From Spirosoma profusum (GTDB lineage Bacteria; Bacteroidota; Bacteroidia; Cytophagales; Spirosomataceae), in contig NZ_JACWZY010000035.1 in assembly GCF_014699005.1 (NCBI RefSeq), forward strand, positions 1-64,000: 64,000 nt of DNA, read 5' to 3'. The position numbers were made by a program, and so were the translations under genes. Within the stretch, counting starts at the first letter, position 1. Every line of letters begins with the position of its first letter. Under the pieces are notes generated by a model. The model did not search any database, was not told where the DNA came from, and worked only from the letters and a program-made list of their open reading frames with translations. Shown in pieces: positions 35,498 to 44,398 of the stretch.

Positions 35498-38143
35498 TTA
35501 TTTTAAGAATTTATTTAAGATAATTTCTTTTATAAATTCTTCACAAAATCTATTAGCGGCCAACTTGTTAAGATTTGGATCAGGCATTAATTCACCTTTA
35601 TGAAAGCTTAGAATAGATTCTAATGGTGTTCCTTCAAGATTATATTCTTCAATGTAAATAATAATTGAGAATGCAGGATTTTTAACTTCTCCATTAATTC
35701 CACAACGTTGACGTATAATTGGGATTTCTGTTTCAATAATAAAGTTTTTTTCGTCAAAATTCATATAATCATTACTTACAAATATTATATACCCATCTGC
35801 CTCATAAAACCGTTCAGATATTTCACTACTCCAAGTTTGATGTCCAGAGAGTTCTCGGTCATACCAAAGATTAATAAGACTACGTCTAGATATAAGCTTC
35901 TTCGTAAAATACTCAACATAATGAAAATCTTCTTGTGCATAAGAAATGACCAATTCTTTAGGTCTTGATTGCGCAACATTATTATATAAGTTAAATGAAG
36001 AGAAATTAGTCGGCTTAATTTTAAAATTAACGTTATCACCTATCTCTTTCCACGTATAATTATCAAACGAAAAATCTTTCAGTAAAGAATATATTTTGTA
36101 ATCATCCATGTTAATATCTAAATACATGGTAATTGTATTTTTATCTAAATCTCCTTCCATTATCAAATCACCATCTTGGTCTGGTAATTTAATATAAAGT
36201 CCAGTCCGCCAAATACTGATTTTATTAGTTTTATTCCCCCATTTAGAAATTAATTTCTGTATAAAATAATACGGTAAAAAATCAATATTTTGAACAAATA
36301 TTCTCCAAGGGTTATTTGGGTTTGTGATAATATTGCTTATCAAGTCTGATCTTTGCGCTGGCAAAAACTCAGGAAATACATAGTAAATTTCGTTTGCAAG
36401 TGTATCGTAATCCTCAGTATTTAATGCAATTTTATAAATTTCATCTTTGAGAGGAAAGCATATTCCACAGACTTCCATGAAGTTTAAAAACATTAGCTTT
36501 TCATTTATAGTATAATTCTTTTGCGTGAAGATATATTTAGCCTTAGTAAATCCATTGCTTAAATTTTTGAGTTGATCGTGTAATTTCCCTTTTGCATCTA
36601 AAACATAGTAGATTGTTGCTATAGCCCAATCCTGATCGACAATAGCATAATACTGATTACTAACAGGTTCCTGCCTAAATAATTCTCTATAAAGCTCTTT
36701 ATAATGTTCTTTGAAATCTATTTTAAATATGGTCCCTGTATAATGTAAAAAATTCAATAAAGTCTCTTCGGAACCAGGAAGTACATGATATTCTTTACAC
36801 AAATCTTGAAACTCTGTTTTATTAAATGTTCTCTTTAAATTTCTTGTTTTCTTTTGTAAACTTTTAATATGTTGCTGAACATTAGCCCAATTTTCTGGGA
36901 TTTCCATCCCATAATCTGGGATTTTTATCACATTATCTAAAATGTGGCTTCTTAAAGCTCTAATTCCGATTCCTTGTGTTGCGCTAACCTTTGCGACTAT
37001 AAAATTTATTCCATCTTCATTTTTCTCAAAGAACTCCTGCGTATCTGATGGAATTTTTTCCCCGTTATCAATTTTATTAAAAACTATTATTGTGGAATCT
37101 AATGTAGCGCGATTTTTTAACATTTCAAACCAGTACATTAACTTTATATTTCTATTGAAGTTATCCGTTAAACGATCTGGAGTATAAGAGAGTTGCTCTG
37201 AAATTGCATCAAATACGATTAATTGAACAGACCAGATGTGTAAAAAAGCTTGATGAGTTCCATGGTAAATTTCTTGCCCACCAAAATCAAAAATCTCACA
37301 TTCAACTTCTAACTTACCATCACTTATTTTCAATGCATTTCTTATGATGCCATGAGTAGAGGGCTTATCATTCATACAAAACCCGTTTTGTAGTGCATCT
37401 ACTAGGCTAGATTTTCCAACATTACTGTTGCCCAAAACTATTAACTTTACTATTTGGTTTCTACTATACCCTTTTTCTAAACTTTCAAACCAAGATGTGA
37501 CTTCAATAGCACTGTTATTAAAGGGACCACCAATCATGTAATCAGGTAAATTAATGATCATATTGCCTGATAACAATAAATTTTTAAAATTATATTTTAT
37601 TTTTGGTAAGTAGTTTATTCGATTATTCTGCAAATCGATTGATTTTAAAGAATTTGGAATTTTTTCAATTTTTTCAATTTTGTTATTGTTAAGTGATAAG
37701 TGTTCAAGATTTATAGGCAGATTTTCAATTTTTTCAATTTCATTTCTCCCCAGATTTAAATATTTTAAATTTAGAGGCAAATTTTCAATTCGAGCAATAT
37801 TATTATTGTATAAATTTAAGGTTTCTAATTTAGAGGGTAAATTCTCTATAATACTTACTCTATTTCCTCCTAAGTTTATTGATAGTAAAGATTCAGGTAA
37901 GTTCTCTATCTTAGAAATATTATTTCCACTTATAATAATTGATTTTAATGAACTAGGTAGATTTTCTATTTTAGAAATATTATTTCTTGATATAAAAAGG
38001 GTTAATAAAGAATTACAAGAAATTAATTGGTTTGGAATAGAATACAAGTCATATCCATCTAGATTTAATTCAGTGAGCTGCTTTTTCTCAACATTATCTA
38101 TTAATTCCTCTATTATATTTTGTAAATCTTTGTTAAATTTCAT
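35498..38143 (-). CDS. LRR-Roc-COR-TIR (Roco) protein
   Basis: The 881-residue protein has five parts. About eight 20-residue leucine-rich repeats (about 40-205) follow the pattern NLPxxLxxLxLxxNxIxxIE. A Roc GTPase has P-loop GNSNVGKSS (238-246), DFGGQE (286-291) and an FNKID base-recognition motif. A COR-like dimerisation region covers about 430-720. A C-terminal TIR domain has LVISYAQEDFHYVEYFTKKL. The TIR tail suggests an immune or abortive effector gated by GTP and a ligand. It faces the six-gene operon tail to tail and is AT-rich. Confidence 0.92.
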   Translation of the reverse strand: MKFNKDLQNIIEELIDNVEKKQLTELNLDGYDLYSIPNQLISCNSLLTLFISRNNISKIENLPSSLKSIIISGNNISKIENLPESLLSINLGGNRVSIIENLPSKLETLNLYNNNIARIENLPLNLKYLNLGRNEIEKIENLPINLEHLSLNNNKIEKIEKIPNSLKSIDLQNNRINYLPKIKYNFKNLLLSGNMIINLPDYMIGGPFNNSAIEVTSWFESLEKGYSRNQIVKLIVLGNSNVGKSSLVDALQNGFCMNDKPSTHGIIRNALKISDGKLEVECEIFDFGGQEIYHGTHQAFLHIWSVQLIVFDAISEQLSYTPDRLTDNFNRNIKLMYWFEMLKNRATLDSTIIVFNKIDNGEKIPSDTQEFFEKNEDGINFIVAKVSATQGIGIRALRSHILDNVIKIPDYGMEIPENWANVQQHIKSLQKKTRNLKRTFNKTEFQDLCKEYHVLPGSEETLLNFLHYTGTIFKIDFKEHYKELYRELFRQEPVSNQYYAIVDQDWAIATIYYVLDAKGKLHDQLKNLSNGFTKAKYIFTQKNYTINEKLMFLNFMEVCGICFPLKDEIYKIALNTEDYDTLANEIYYVFPEFLPAQRSDLISNIITNPNNPWRIFVQNIDFLPYYFIQKLISKWGNKTNKISIWRTGLYIKLPDQDGDLIMEGDLDKNTITMYLDINMDDYKIYSLLKDFSFDNYTWKEIGDNVNFKIKPTNFSSFNLYNNVAQSRPKELVISYAQEDFHYVEYFTKKLISRRSLINLWYDRELSGHQTWSSEISERFYEADGYIIFVSNDYMNFDEKNFIIETEIPIIRQRCGINGEVKNPAFSIIIYIEEYNLEGTPLESILSFHKGELMPDPNLNKLAANRFCEEFIKEIILNKFLK

Positions 38144-38737
38144 GATTCATAATGCTTGAATTAATCTTCAAGCTAGAAATACTTTTAAATGTGAAATAAA
38201 AAGTTTTTAAGATAGCTTAAACTGACACTAGGCTATATAGTTGAATAGGGCTAGGTGTCGTTTGATACCGTTGATATTAAGTTTGTATTTCTTATGAAAG
38301 GCGAAACGTCCTTACCTTCTTTTCGAAGATCAAAAGGATTTATTAGCCTACTGCATCAATGGTCGTCAAACCCAGCGAAGTTACTCATAGCAACAAGCTT
38401 TATATCATTGCACAAATACTAATAATGAGTACAAATATCTTTGAAAGTCTAATAAAAGCTAATAATGTTTGGGGTAGAAAATGGGGTAAATAAAAAAAAG
38501 CCTTTCATAAGTTGAAATTTATCAAGTACTAATATTGTGAATCCGAATCCCTTCAGCAGCACCAGGAATATATTCCCATTAAACTTGAATAATAGAAAAA
38601 CCCTTGAAATACAGGAATTTTTCGCGTATGATGGTCTAACCAAAACTAGCTAAACCCAAGACTGTATTGCTGTTTTTGGGGTAAAAAAGCGGGTAAAATT
38701 ATTACCCATAATATTTTACCCCACTTTGGAGGTTACC
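38144..38737. other. Gene-free region with GGGGTAAA repeats before the P4-type integrase
   Basis: No credible gene. GGGGTA-type motifs occur in direct and inverted orientation at 38,470-38,486 and within 38,678-38,722 (GGGGTAAAA, GGGTAAAAT, TTACCC, TTTTACCCC). They are probably integrase binding sites or an att region. Confidence 0.5.
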
Positions 38738-39928
38738 ATGTCGCTCTGCGATCTCGACTGTCGTCACGCCAAACCCAGAGACAAAGCTTATCGGATGTTT
38801 GATTCCGGTGGTTTGTATCTGGATGTCATGCCAACCGGTAAACGCATCTGGCGCTACCGTTACAAGTTTCATGGCAAAGAGAAATTGCTCACTATTGGCT
38901 CTTATCCCGCCAATTCCTTATTGAAAGCGCGTGACAAACGCAATGCGGCTCAGCAAACCTTGGAAACTGGCATTGACCCTTCCCAGGAAAAGCAGGATCA
39001 GAAGAAGCTGGCTCGCTTCAAACAGGCACAAACCGTTGAGTTAGTCGCTTTGGATTGGCATCGGTATACCTATGACACATGGACACCTAAACATGCCAGC
39101 CATATTCTCAACCGGCTCAAGCAGAATGTTTTTCCTTTTATCGGCAATCATCCAACTGCTTCACTGACAGTTCAGCACATTTTAGCTTGTCTGCGAAAAA
39201 TTGAAGATCGAGGAAGCCCGTATATGGCTCGGCGGGTCTTGCAAATCATGGGCCAGGTGATGCGTTACGCTGTCATTACCGGGCGAGCTGAGCGGGACAT
39301 CACGACGGATTTAAAAGGAGCTTTGAAAAAATATAGGAAAGGCCATTATGCCGCTATTTCGTCAGATGAATTACCGGGACTGATTAAAGCCATTGAGAAG
39401 AACAAACCTCGCTTATTCCCTCAAACAATTTTCGCCATCAAGCTGATCATGTTGACGTTCGTGCGCACCAGCGAACTCATCAACGCAACTTGGAATGAAT
39501 TTGATTTGGAGAGTGGTTTGTGGATTATTCCAGCCGAACGGATGAAAATGCGGGTTGACCACCGAGTGCCTTTGTCAAAACAAGCGATCGCCATCCTGAG
39601 GGAGCTACAGGAACTGTATGGCAAAGCAGGTTATATTCTCCCGAGTTCGGTTCGGCGTGACAAACCCATCAGTAACAATACTATTTTGAAAGGATTAGGC
39701 CGATTAGGATATGAGAAAACTATGACGGGGCATGGCTTTCGGGCGTTAGCAATGTCGACTATTAAAGAAAAACTTGGCTATCGCCATGAAGTGGTGGACC
39801 GACAGTTAGCGCATTTACCTCGAAGTGTAGTTGACCAAGCCTATGACCGAGCGCAATTTTTACCCGAACGGATGAAGATGATGCAGGAATGGGCTGATTA
39901 CATCGACAGGCTTAGCAAAAACTCTTAG
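38738..39928 (+). CDS. P4-type tyrosine recombinase/integrase (DUF4102)
   Basis: The 396-residue protein has an N-terminal DUF4102 arm-binding domain (about 1-90: DKAYRMFDSGGLYLDVMPTGKRIWRYRYKFHGKEKLLTIGSYP), a SAM-like core-binding domain (about 100-190) and a catalytic domain with Arg (FVRTSELINATW), HGFR and the C-terminal Tyr (VDQAYDRAQF). ATG 38738 was chosen because GGAGG lies 5 bp before it; a TTG start at 38726 is less likely. It is a second, unrelated integrase inside the larger element, so a nested element is likely. Confidence 0.92.
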   Translation: MSLCDLDCRHAKPRDKAYRMFDSGGLYLDVMPTGKRIWRYRYKFHGKEKLLTIGSYPANSLLKARDKRNAAQQTLETGIDPSQEKQDQKKLARFKQAQTVELVALDWHRYTYDTWTPKHASHILNRLKQNVFPFIGNHPTASLTVQHILACLRKIEDRGSPYMARRVLQIMGQVMRYAVITGRAERDITTDLKGALKKYRKGHYAAISSDELPGLIKAIEKNKPRLFPQTIFAIKLIMLTFVRTSELINATWNEFDLESGLWIIPAERMKMRVDHRVPLSKQAIAILRELQELYGKAGYILPSSVRRDKPISNNTILKGLGRLGYEKTMTGHGFRALAMSTIKEKLGYRHEVVDRQLAHLPRSVVDQAYDRAQFLPERMKMMQEWADYIDRLSKNS

Positions 39929-40104
39929 TTAGAGTTACTGAAACGGCCTAGGCTTTTGGAGTGGATAATTTGGTGCTTTCAGTTGTCCTTTTGTCCTTAT
40001 CGAACGCGGTAAGTTAGTTCTGATTGGAGATCAAAATGTACTGACAAATTTGCTTGCCCTTATCTGAGCGTTGAAGCATACCAATTTCCTAAGTACAATC
40101 AATT

Positions 40105-40167
40105 GAGATGGTCTGGTTGTGACGGATAGTTGAGTTGCTTAACTGGCCGTCACAACCAGACCGTCTC
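40105..40167. repeat. 21-bp inverted repeat (one mismatch)
   Basis: Arms at 40105-40125 and 40147-40167 around GGTCTGGTTGTGACGG and its complement flank a 21-nt loop that itself contains AGTT/AACT. There is no T-run. It could be a regulatory hairpin or a remnant of a small transposable element. Confidence 0.75.
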
Positions 40168-40187
40168 ATTACATGTAGTTCGATAAA

Positions 40188-40214
40188 AAGGCCTTTCAAC
40201 GTTTGAAAGGCCTT
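40188..40214. terminator. Bidirectional hairpin terminator
   Basis: Perfect 12-bp arms AAGGCCTTTCAA and TTGAAAGGCCTT with a 3-nt loop lie between the convergent integrase (ends 39928) and XRE gene (ends 40239). They are preceded by an A-run, so termination on the minus strand fits best. Confidence 0.8.
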
Positions 40215-40238
40215 AGTAAATCATATTTTACATCACAA

Positions 40239-40709
40239 TTACTGAATTCTTTTTCTTACAGGGTATTTCAGGTTGACACTGTTGTTGCTATCCTTATACA
40301 TTTTATTTTCTCCTTTAGGTCTTAATTCTTTTGCCAGCTTTAATTCCTTTGCCACTTTCAGCATTTTTTCAGGCGTCGGATTGAATTGACTTAAATCGAT
40401 ATTAGCCACACAAAGTTTAAATACATCCATCGGGTTGATCTTATAAATATGACACAGCAGCATAATTGTAGGTATCGTTGGCATTGCTTCCCCCTTTTCT
40501 AGATATGCCACCCGTGAATGGTGAACACCCATCAAATCTGCTACCTCCTGCTGGCTTAACTCGAGCGCTTTCCGTGTAGCCCTAAAGAAATCGGCTATTA
40601 CGCGAGCTCTGACTCTCATACTCTCTTCGCTAATCTCAAGAAAATCTATTCTTGAGCCTCCGGTTTTCGTAGCGGCTTCACTATCTACTTCGCTAGATTT
40701 CTTTTCCAT
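40239..40709 (-). CDS. XRE-family (HTH_3) transcriptional regulator
   Basis: The 156-residue protein has a Cro/C1-type HTH in residues 35-95: FRATRKALELSQQEVADLMGVHHSRVAYLEKGEAMPTIPTIMLLCHIYKINPMDVF. The C-terminus is Lys-rich. It probably controls element genes. It lies between two strong hairpins, so it is transcribed alone. Confidence 0.88.
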   Translation of the reverse strand: MEKKSSEVDSEAATKTGGSRIDFLEISEESMRVRARVIADFFRATRKALELSQQEVADLMGVHHSRVAYLEKGEAMPTIPTIMLLCHIYKINPMDVFKLCVANIDLSQFNPTPEKMLKVAKELKLAKELRPKGENKMYKDSNNSVNLKYPVRKRIQ

Positions 40710-40752
40710 TGTGTTTCAGAGTTGAAAATTATTGGACGAACATAATAAAAAA

Positions 40753-40801
40753 GGGGGCCCGGTAGTGCGTCCGTTAATTAAGCGGACATCTCCGGGCCCC
40801 C
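40753..40801 (-). terminator. Strong GC-rich terminator of the 41023 gene
   Basis: Outer arms GGGGGCCCGG and CCGGGCCCCC, with inner arms GTCCG / CGGAC, are followed on the minus strand by TTTTTT. This is a classic intrinsic terminator for the minus-strand gene that ends at 41023. Confidence 0.88.
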
Positions 40802-41022
40802 AATTTGGCTGCTTACTTTCATTTGTCGCAACTGTGCCTGCATATTTTGAAAATAAGAAACCCCTGGAACCCGGCAAACTCACACAGTAGGAGTTTGACA
40901 GATAACAGGGTGTTTAGTCCTAGTGATAGGCAAACTTGAAATTGCCTATCAGCTAAGATGTTGATGTTTGGTTCATGTAAAGTTTCGGGGTTCATATTTT
41001 GTTGTACTCGTTTTGACCGAAT

Positions 41023-41748
41023 TCATTTATCCTTTTGTACACCACTCTCATAAATTGCTCGAAGGAATCCGATAAAGAAATTTCCCTCACTTCCCGGTTC
41101 ATCATCCATAAAGTAATCTTCCAGGATTTTGATGAAACCTTCAAATGCAGCAAAGAATGCAGCTTTAAGCCCGACCTCTGCCGCTATTTTACCAACTGAT
41201 TTATCGTCTTTCAACTTGTTTCCTTTCGATGAGTCGTCCTTTAAATCTTCACCTAAAAAACCTTCATCTTTGCGACCTTCGTCACCGGCATTTACTTCGA
41301 ACAGAAGGTTAGCCGTGAGAAACTTCTCGAAACGAAACCGATACAACTCATTGTAGAAGTCTAAATACACAGTTCTTAGCAATTCATTTTCTGTATTTAG
41401 AGCCGCTTTTAAAGTTAATGATAAAGAGCTCTGAATTGCCGATCCCAGTGCGTGGTAACTTTCTATTGTTACCTTGTCTGGGTTAACGTCCTTTAGATGG
41501 TTAACTAATTCTTGCAGTGGTTGCCCATTTAATTCTGAATTGTTATTCAGTGTCGACAATCCTGCCATAGCAGCCTTAGTTAATCCCTTCTTTGAAACAA
41601 GTTTGCGATCTGATTTCTCCAACAGTTCTGCTGCTTTCAGTAGTTCAAGAGTTTTCGGATCGCCCAAGCCTCCATAAGGCTTATCTTCAGCCTTCTTCCT
41701 TTTCCTTTTTTCCGGCTTTAACCCTTCGCCGTCTTCTGCTAGTGCCAT
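41023..41748 (-). CDS. Hypothetical Lys-rich protein
   Basis: The 241-residue protein, if started at Met 41748 (MALAEDGEGLKPEKRKRKK), has a basic N-terminus, a helical middle (IESYHALGSAIQSSLSLTLKAALNTENELLRTVYLDFYNELYRFRFEKF) and an acidic C-terminal linker. No domain was recognised. A longer in-frame start exists at 41826 but adds residues without a coherent pattern. It has its own terminator. The role is unknown. Confidence 0.6.
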   Translation of the reverse strand: MALAEDGEGLKPEKRKRKKAEDKPYGGLGDPKTLELLKAAELLEKSDRKLVSKKGLTKAAMAGLSTLNNNSELNGQPLQELVNHLKDVNPDKVTIESYHALGSAIQSSLSLTLKAALNTENELLRTVYLDFYNELYRFRFEKFLTANLLFEVNAGDEGRKDEGFLGEDLKDDSSKGNKLKDDKSVGKIAAEVGLKAAFFAAFEGFIKILEDYFMDDEPGSEGNFFIGFLRAIYESGVQKDK

Positions 41749-41826
41749 AAACGAAATAGGTTTTGAGATTGATTGAATAATGAAAAAACATGCTGAATTG
41801 AGGTGAATTTTGGTTAAGTGACACAA

Positions 41827-42116
41827 CTCTTATCAAATCTCGATATAAATATCGAAAAAGCAAATTTTATTCTGATTATTTTGAGAAGAAGGAGAGAATA
41901 ATTTAGTATTTACGAAAATATGATATTTAATATTGAAATAATATATTTTTTCAATATTAAATATTTTTTATAAATTAATTTAATTAGCTGTTCTACAATT
42001 AATTATATAACAAAAAGGAGATACTATAACTCTTTTGTTGTTTTCAGTGCATATAGAGTAACATACTCTTTATCTTTACTGATGCGATAGAACGATATCC
42101 ACCTAAATCATTTTCA
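41827..42116. other. Very AT-rich gene-free stretch
   Basis: About 290 bp dominated by A and T, especially 41,860-42,010, with short AATATT-type palindromes. No gene seen. It could be a promoter or replication-related region of the element, but no iterons were found. Confidence 0.4.
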
Positions 42117-42323
42117 CTAAGTCGGTTGAAAACTCGCCATACAATGCATAATGTCGCTTGTCTTCCACGCAGTAATACGGGGCCCTAGCTTGTAAGGCTT
42201 CGGAAACTGCCCCGAGCGACAACCATTCCACCAAGTCGCTTTGCTGACGGGAATGAGTTGAAGTACCTGATCCAATCGTAAAAATCCTGATAGTTGGCTT
42301 GTTGTTATTGTGGCGTCAGACAT
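42117..42323 (-). CDS. AlpA-family DNA-binding regulator
   Basis: The 68-residue protein carries FLRLDQVLQLIPVSKATWWNGCRSGQFPKPYKLGPRITAWKTSDI, the full AlpA/HTH_17 signature. AlpA proteins control excision and integrase expression in P4-like elements, which agrees with the nearby P4-type integrase. It is divergent from the HTH gene at 42561, with a 14-bp inverted repeat between them. Confidence 0.88.
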   Translation of the reverse strand: MSDATITTSQLSGFLRLDQVLQLIPVSKATWWNGCRSGQFPKPYKLGPRITAWKTSDIMHCMASFQPT

Positions 42324-42421
42324 ACGAAGCCTCCCTATAAATGATCAGCAAATAATTTAATCCTATCAGCAATCACAGCAAATTCTTGTCTATCAAGATG
42401 TTGTTAAGTCTGATTACGGCT

Positions 42422-42464
42422 AGATAAACTCAAAACGTGATGACGCCATCTTTTGAGTTTATCT
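42422..42464. promoter_or_regulatory. Perfect 14-bp inverted repeat between divergent regulators
   Basis: AGATAAACTCAAAA (42422-42435) and its exact complement (42451-42464) flank a 15-nt spacer. Placed between divergent alpA-like and HTH genes, it is a good operator candidate; an origin or att role cannot be excluded. Confidence 0.75.
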
Positions 42465-42560
42465 GACATTAATAGGACGAATTTCCTATACTTCCGCCAT
42501 TTCTCCTGTTATACTGTGATTATATTCCTAATCAGAGTTGATTCGTATGAGGAGGAAGCG

Positions 42561-42749
42561 ATGCAAACGAAAGATGATTCATTAATCGACCGCCGAGAAG
42601 CCGCTAAATATCTCAGTGTTTCGCCTGGTACTCTAGCCGTCTGGGATTGCACGAAACGCTATGACCTGAAGCCCAGAAAAATCGGCCGTGCTGTGCGCTA
42701 TCGCCGTTCAGATCTGGATAAATTTATCGAGCAACAACTTCGACGCTGA
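42561..42749 (+). CDS. HTH_17 DNA-binding protein
   Basis: The 62-residue protein has LIDRREAAKYLSVSPGTLAVWDCTKRYDLKPRKIGRAVRYRRSDLDKFIEQQL, a standard HTH_17/excisionase fold. ATG 42561 follows GGAGG at a 5-bp distance, a strong Shine-Dalgarno that is rare in this genus and typical of the mobilization block. It is the first gene of the transfer/replication operon reading through the primase-like gene, radC and ardC. Confidence 0.85.
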   Translation: MQTKDDSLIDRREAAKYLSVSPGTLAVWDCTKRYDLKPRKIGRAVRYRRSDLDKFIEQQLRR

Positions 42750-42793
42750 GTCAAACGCCCATTCATTTCCGCCATTTTTCGAGGAGATCGCCC

Positions 42794-43708
42794 GTGAACA
42801 TCGATCAGGCGAAAACGGTAGCTATTGTCGAAATTCTAAGCCGACTGGGTATTCACCCAAAACGTATTACGGCGGATAAAGTTTTATACCTGTCGCCCGT
42901 CCGAAATGAAAAAACACCCAGCTTTTGGGTGTATACCAAAACCAACCGTTGGCACGATTACGGCGACGGGCGAGGTGGTGATACGGTCGATCTGGCTTCG
43001 GCCTATCTACAATTTACGCGGGAAGCCCATACGGTTGCGGATGCGTTACGTTGGATTCGTAACATGGGAATGGCAACGTATGCGATGGCACCAATCCAAC
43101 AACCCACCGATCACCTGACCAATGACGATGCATCGTTGATCCTGAAATCGGAAAAACCGATCCAGCATGTGGGGTTAATCCGCTACCTTGAAAAGCGCGG
43201 TATTTCGCTTGATATCGCCCGTCGCCATCTCAAAGAACTCCGCGTTCAGAATAAGCGGACAGACAAATACTTTACTGCACTCGGTTTTCTGAATGAAGAA
43301 GGCGGTTATGAACTCCGCAATCCGTTCTTTAAAGGTTGCTTACGTCCTAAGGCTATCAGTTTTGTACGGGGTCGAGTACCCAAACCGCAAGGCATCCATC
43401 TCTTTGAAGGCTTCATGGATCATCTGTCCGCCGTTTGCCAGTTGCGCGGCAACGGCTTGACAGATGATGTCATCATTCTCAATTCGTTATCCTGTCTAAA
43501 AGACATCATTCCCTACATCCAAAATTATGGCTACCAGGTCCTGTATAGCTGGATGGATAACGACGAGGCCGGGGTGAAGGCCACCGCTACGCTGACCGAA
43601 TTTTGCCAGACACAGTCCGATTTGCGCCATATACCGATGAACAAAGTTTATGCTCCACACAAAGATGTCAATGCGTGGCACATGCATCAACGCAATCTGA
43701 CGCTGTGA
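42794..43708 (+). CDS. CHC2/Toprim primase-like protein
   Basis: The 304-residue protein starts with GTG after GGAGATCG. Its N-terminus (VRNEKTPSFWVYTKTNRWHDYGDGRGGDTVDLASAYLQ) is the zinc-finger-type fold of DnaG-like primases, although the usual Cys ligands are mostly absent. The C-terminus has a Toprim-like domain (GIHLFEGFMDHLSAV, then QVLYSWMDNDEAGVKAT with the DxD-like DND). Proteins of this type prime the transferred strand in Bacteroidota mobilizable elements. Confidence 0.82.
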   Translation: MNIDQAKTVAIVEILSRLGIHPKRITADKVLYLSPVRNEKTPSFWVYTKTNRWHDYGDGRGGDTVDLASAYLQFTREAHTVADALRWIRNMGMATYAMAPIQQPTDHLTNDDASLILKSEKPIQHVGLIRYLEKRGISLDIARRHLKELRVQNKRTDKYFTALGFLNEEGGYELRNPFFKGCLRPKAISFVRGRVPKPQGIHLFEGFMDHLSAVCQLRGNGLTDDVIILNSLSCLKDIIPYIQNYGYQVLYSWMDNDEAGVKATATLTEFCQTQSDLRHIPMNKVYAPHKDVNAWHMHQRNLTL

Positions 43709-43720
43709 AGAGAGGCTGGG

Positions 43721-44194
43721 ATGGCACAGCTCAATGTTCAATCGCTCTTTACGGTCAACGAGGTTGAAATCAGCTATCGCAATAAATCGCCCTATCAGGA
43801 TCGGATTCAAATCACGCGCTCGCTCACCGCTTACGAAATCCTGCGGACGGCCTGGGATGAAAACAAGCTGGAACTGCTCGAACAATTTAAAATCCTGCTG
43901 CTGGATCGCAAGAATAACTGTCTGGCGATTTCCGACATTGCCACGGGTGGCATGACGGCTTGCATTGTCGATCCGAAAGTCATTTTTGTTACGGCGCTCA
44001 AGGCTAACGCATCGGGTATTATTCTGGCGCACAACCACCCCTCGGGAAACCTGCAACCCAGCGAACAGGATTTAGCGCTGACCCGCAAACTCTCCGAATG
44101 CGGCAAACTGCTGGACATTGCGGTTCTCGATCACCTGATCGTGACACCCCGTAATTACTATTCCTTTGCGGATGAGGGCTGTATGCCGCGCTGA
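43721..44194 (+). CDS. radC: RadC-like JAB/MPN domain protein
   Basis: The 157-residue protein has the RadC/JAMM signature AHNHPSGNLQPSEQD (metal His, His, Asp) after GIIL, and ISDIATGGMTACIVDPKVIF upstream. It lacks the N-terminal HhH part of chromosomal RadC, as is normal for mobile-element RadC. The role is uncertain; it is common beside ArdC and plasmid genes. It follows the primase-like gene by 12 bp. Confidence 0.9.
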   Translation: MAQLNVQSLFTVNEVEISYRNKSPYQDRIQITRSLTAYEILRTAWDENKLELLEQFKILLLDRKNNCLAISDIATGGMTACIVDPKVIFVTALKANASGIILAHNHPSGNLQPSEQDLALTRKLSECGKLLDIAVLDHLIVTPRNYYSFADEGCMPR

Positions 44195-44398
44195 TGGGGC
44201 ACCTTGGTTGGTACTCGTACTCAGGTTCGAGATTGTCTGCGGGTTTGTACCCGACGCCACTCGCTCACCAACCACAATTTTCCCCGGCCTGTCGGTCTTC
44301 CTCGCGAGACAAAATTCTGGCCGCGCGACGTTCGCTGGTTCGCTCGCTATGCCGTCGGGTTTTCAGTCCCCATAACCTCGAACCCTGGAGCATGATAC

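Noticed and set aside
43496..44056. 186-codon antisense frame over the primase and radC genes
   Set aside because: Both plus-strand genes have clear motifs and Shine-Dalgarno sites; the antisense frame has none.
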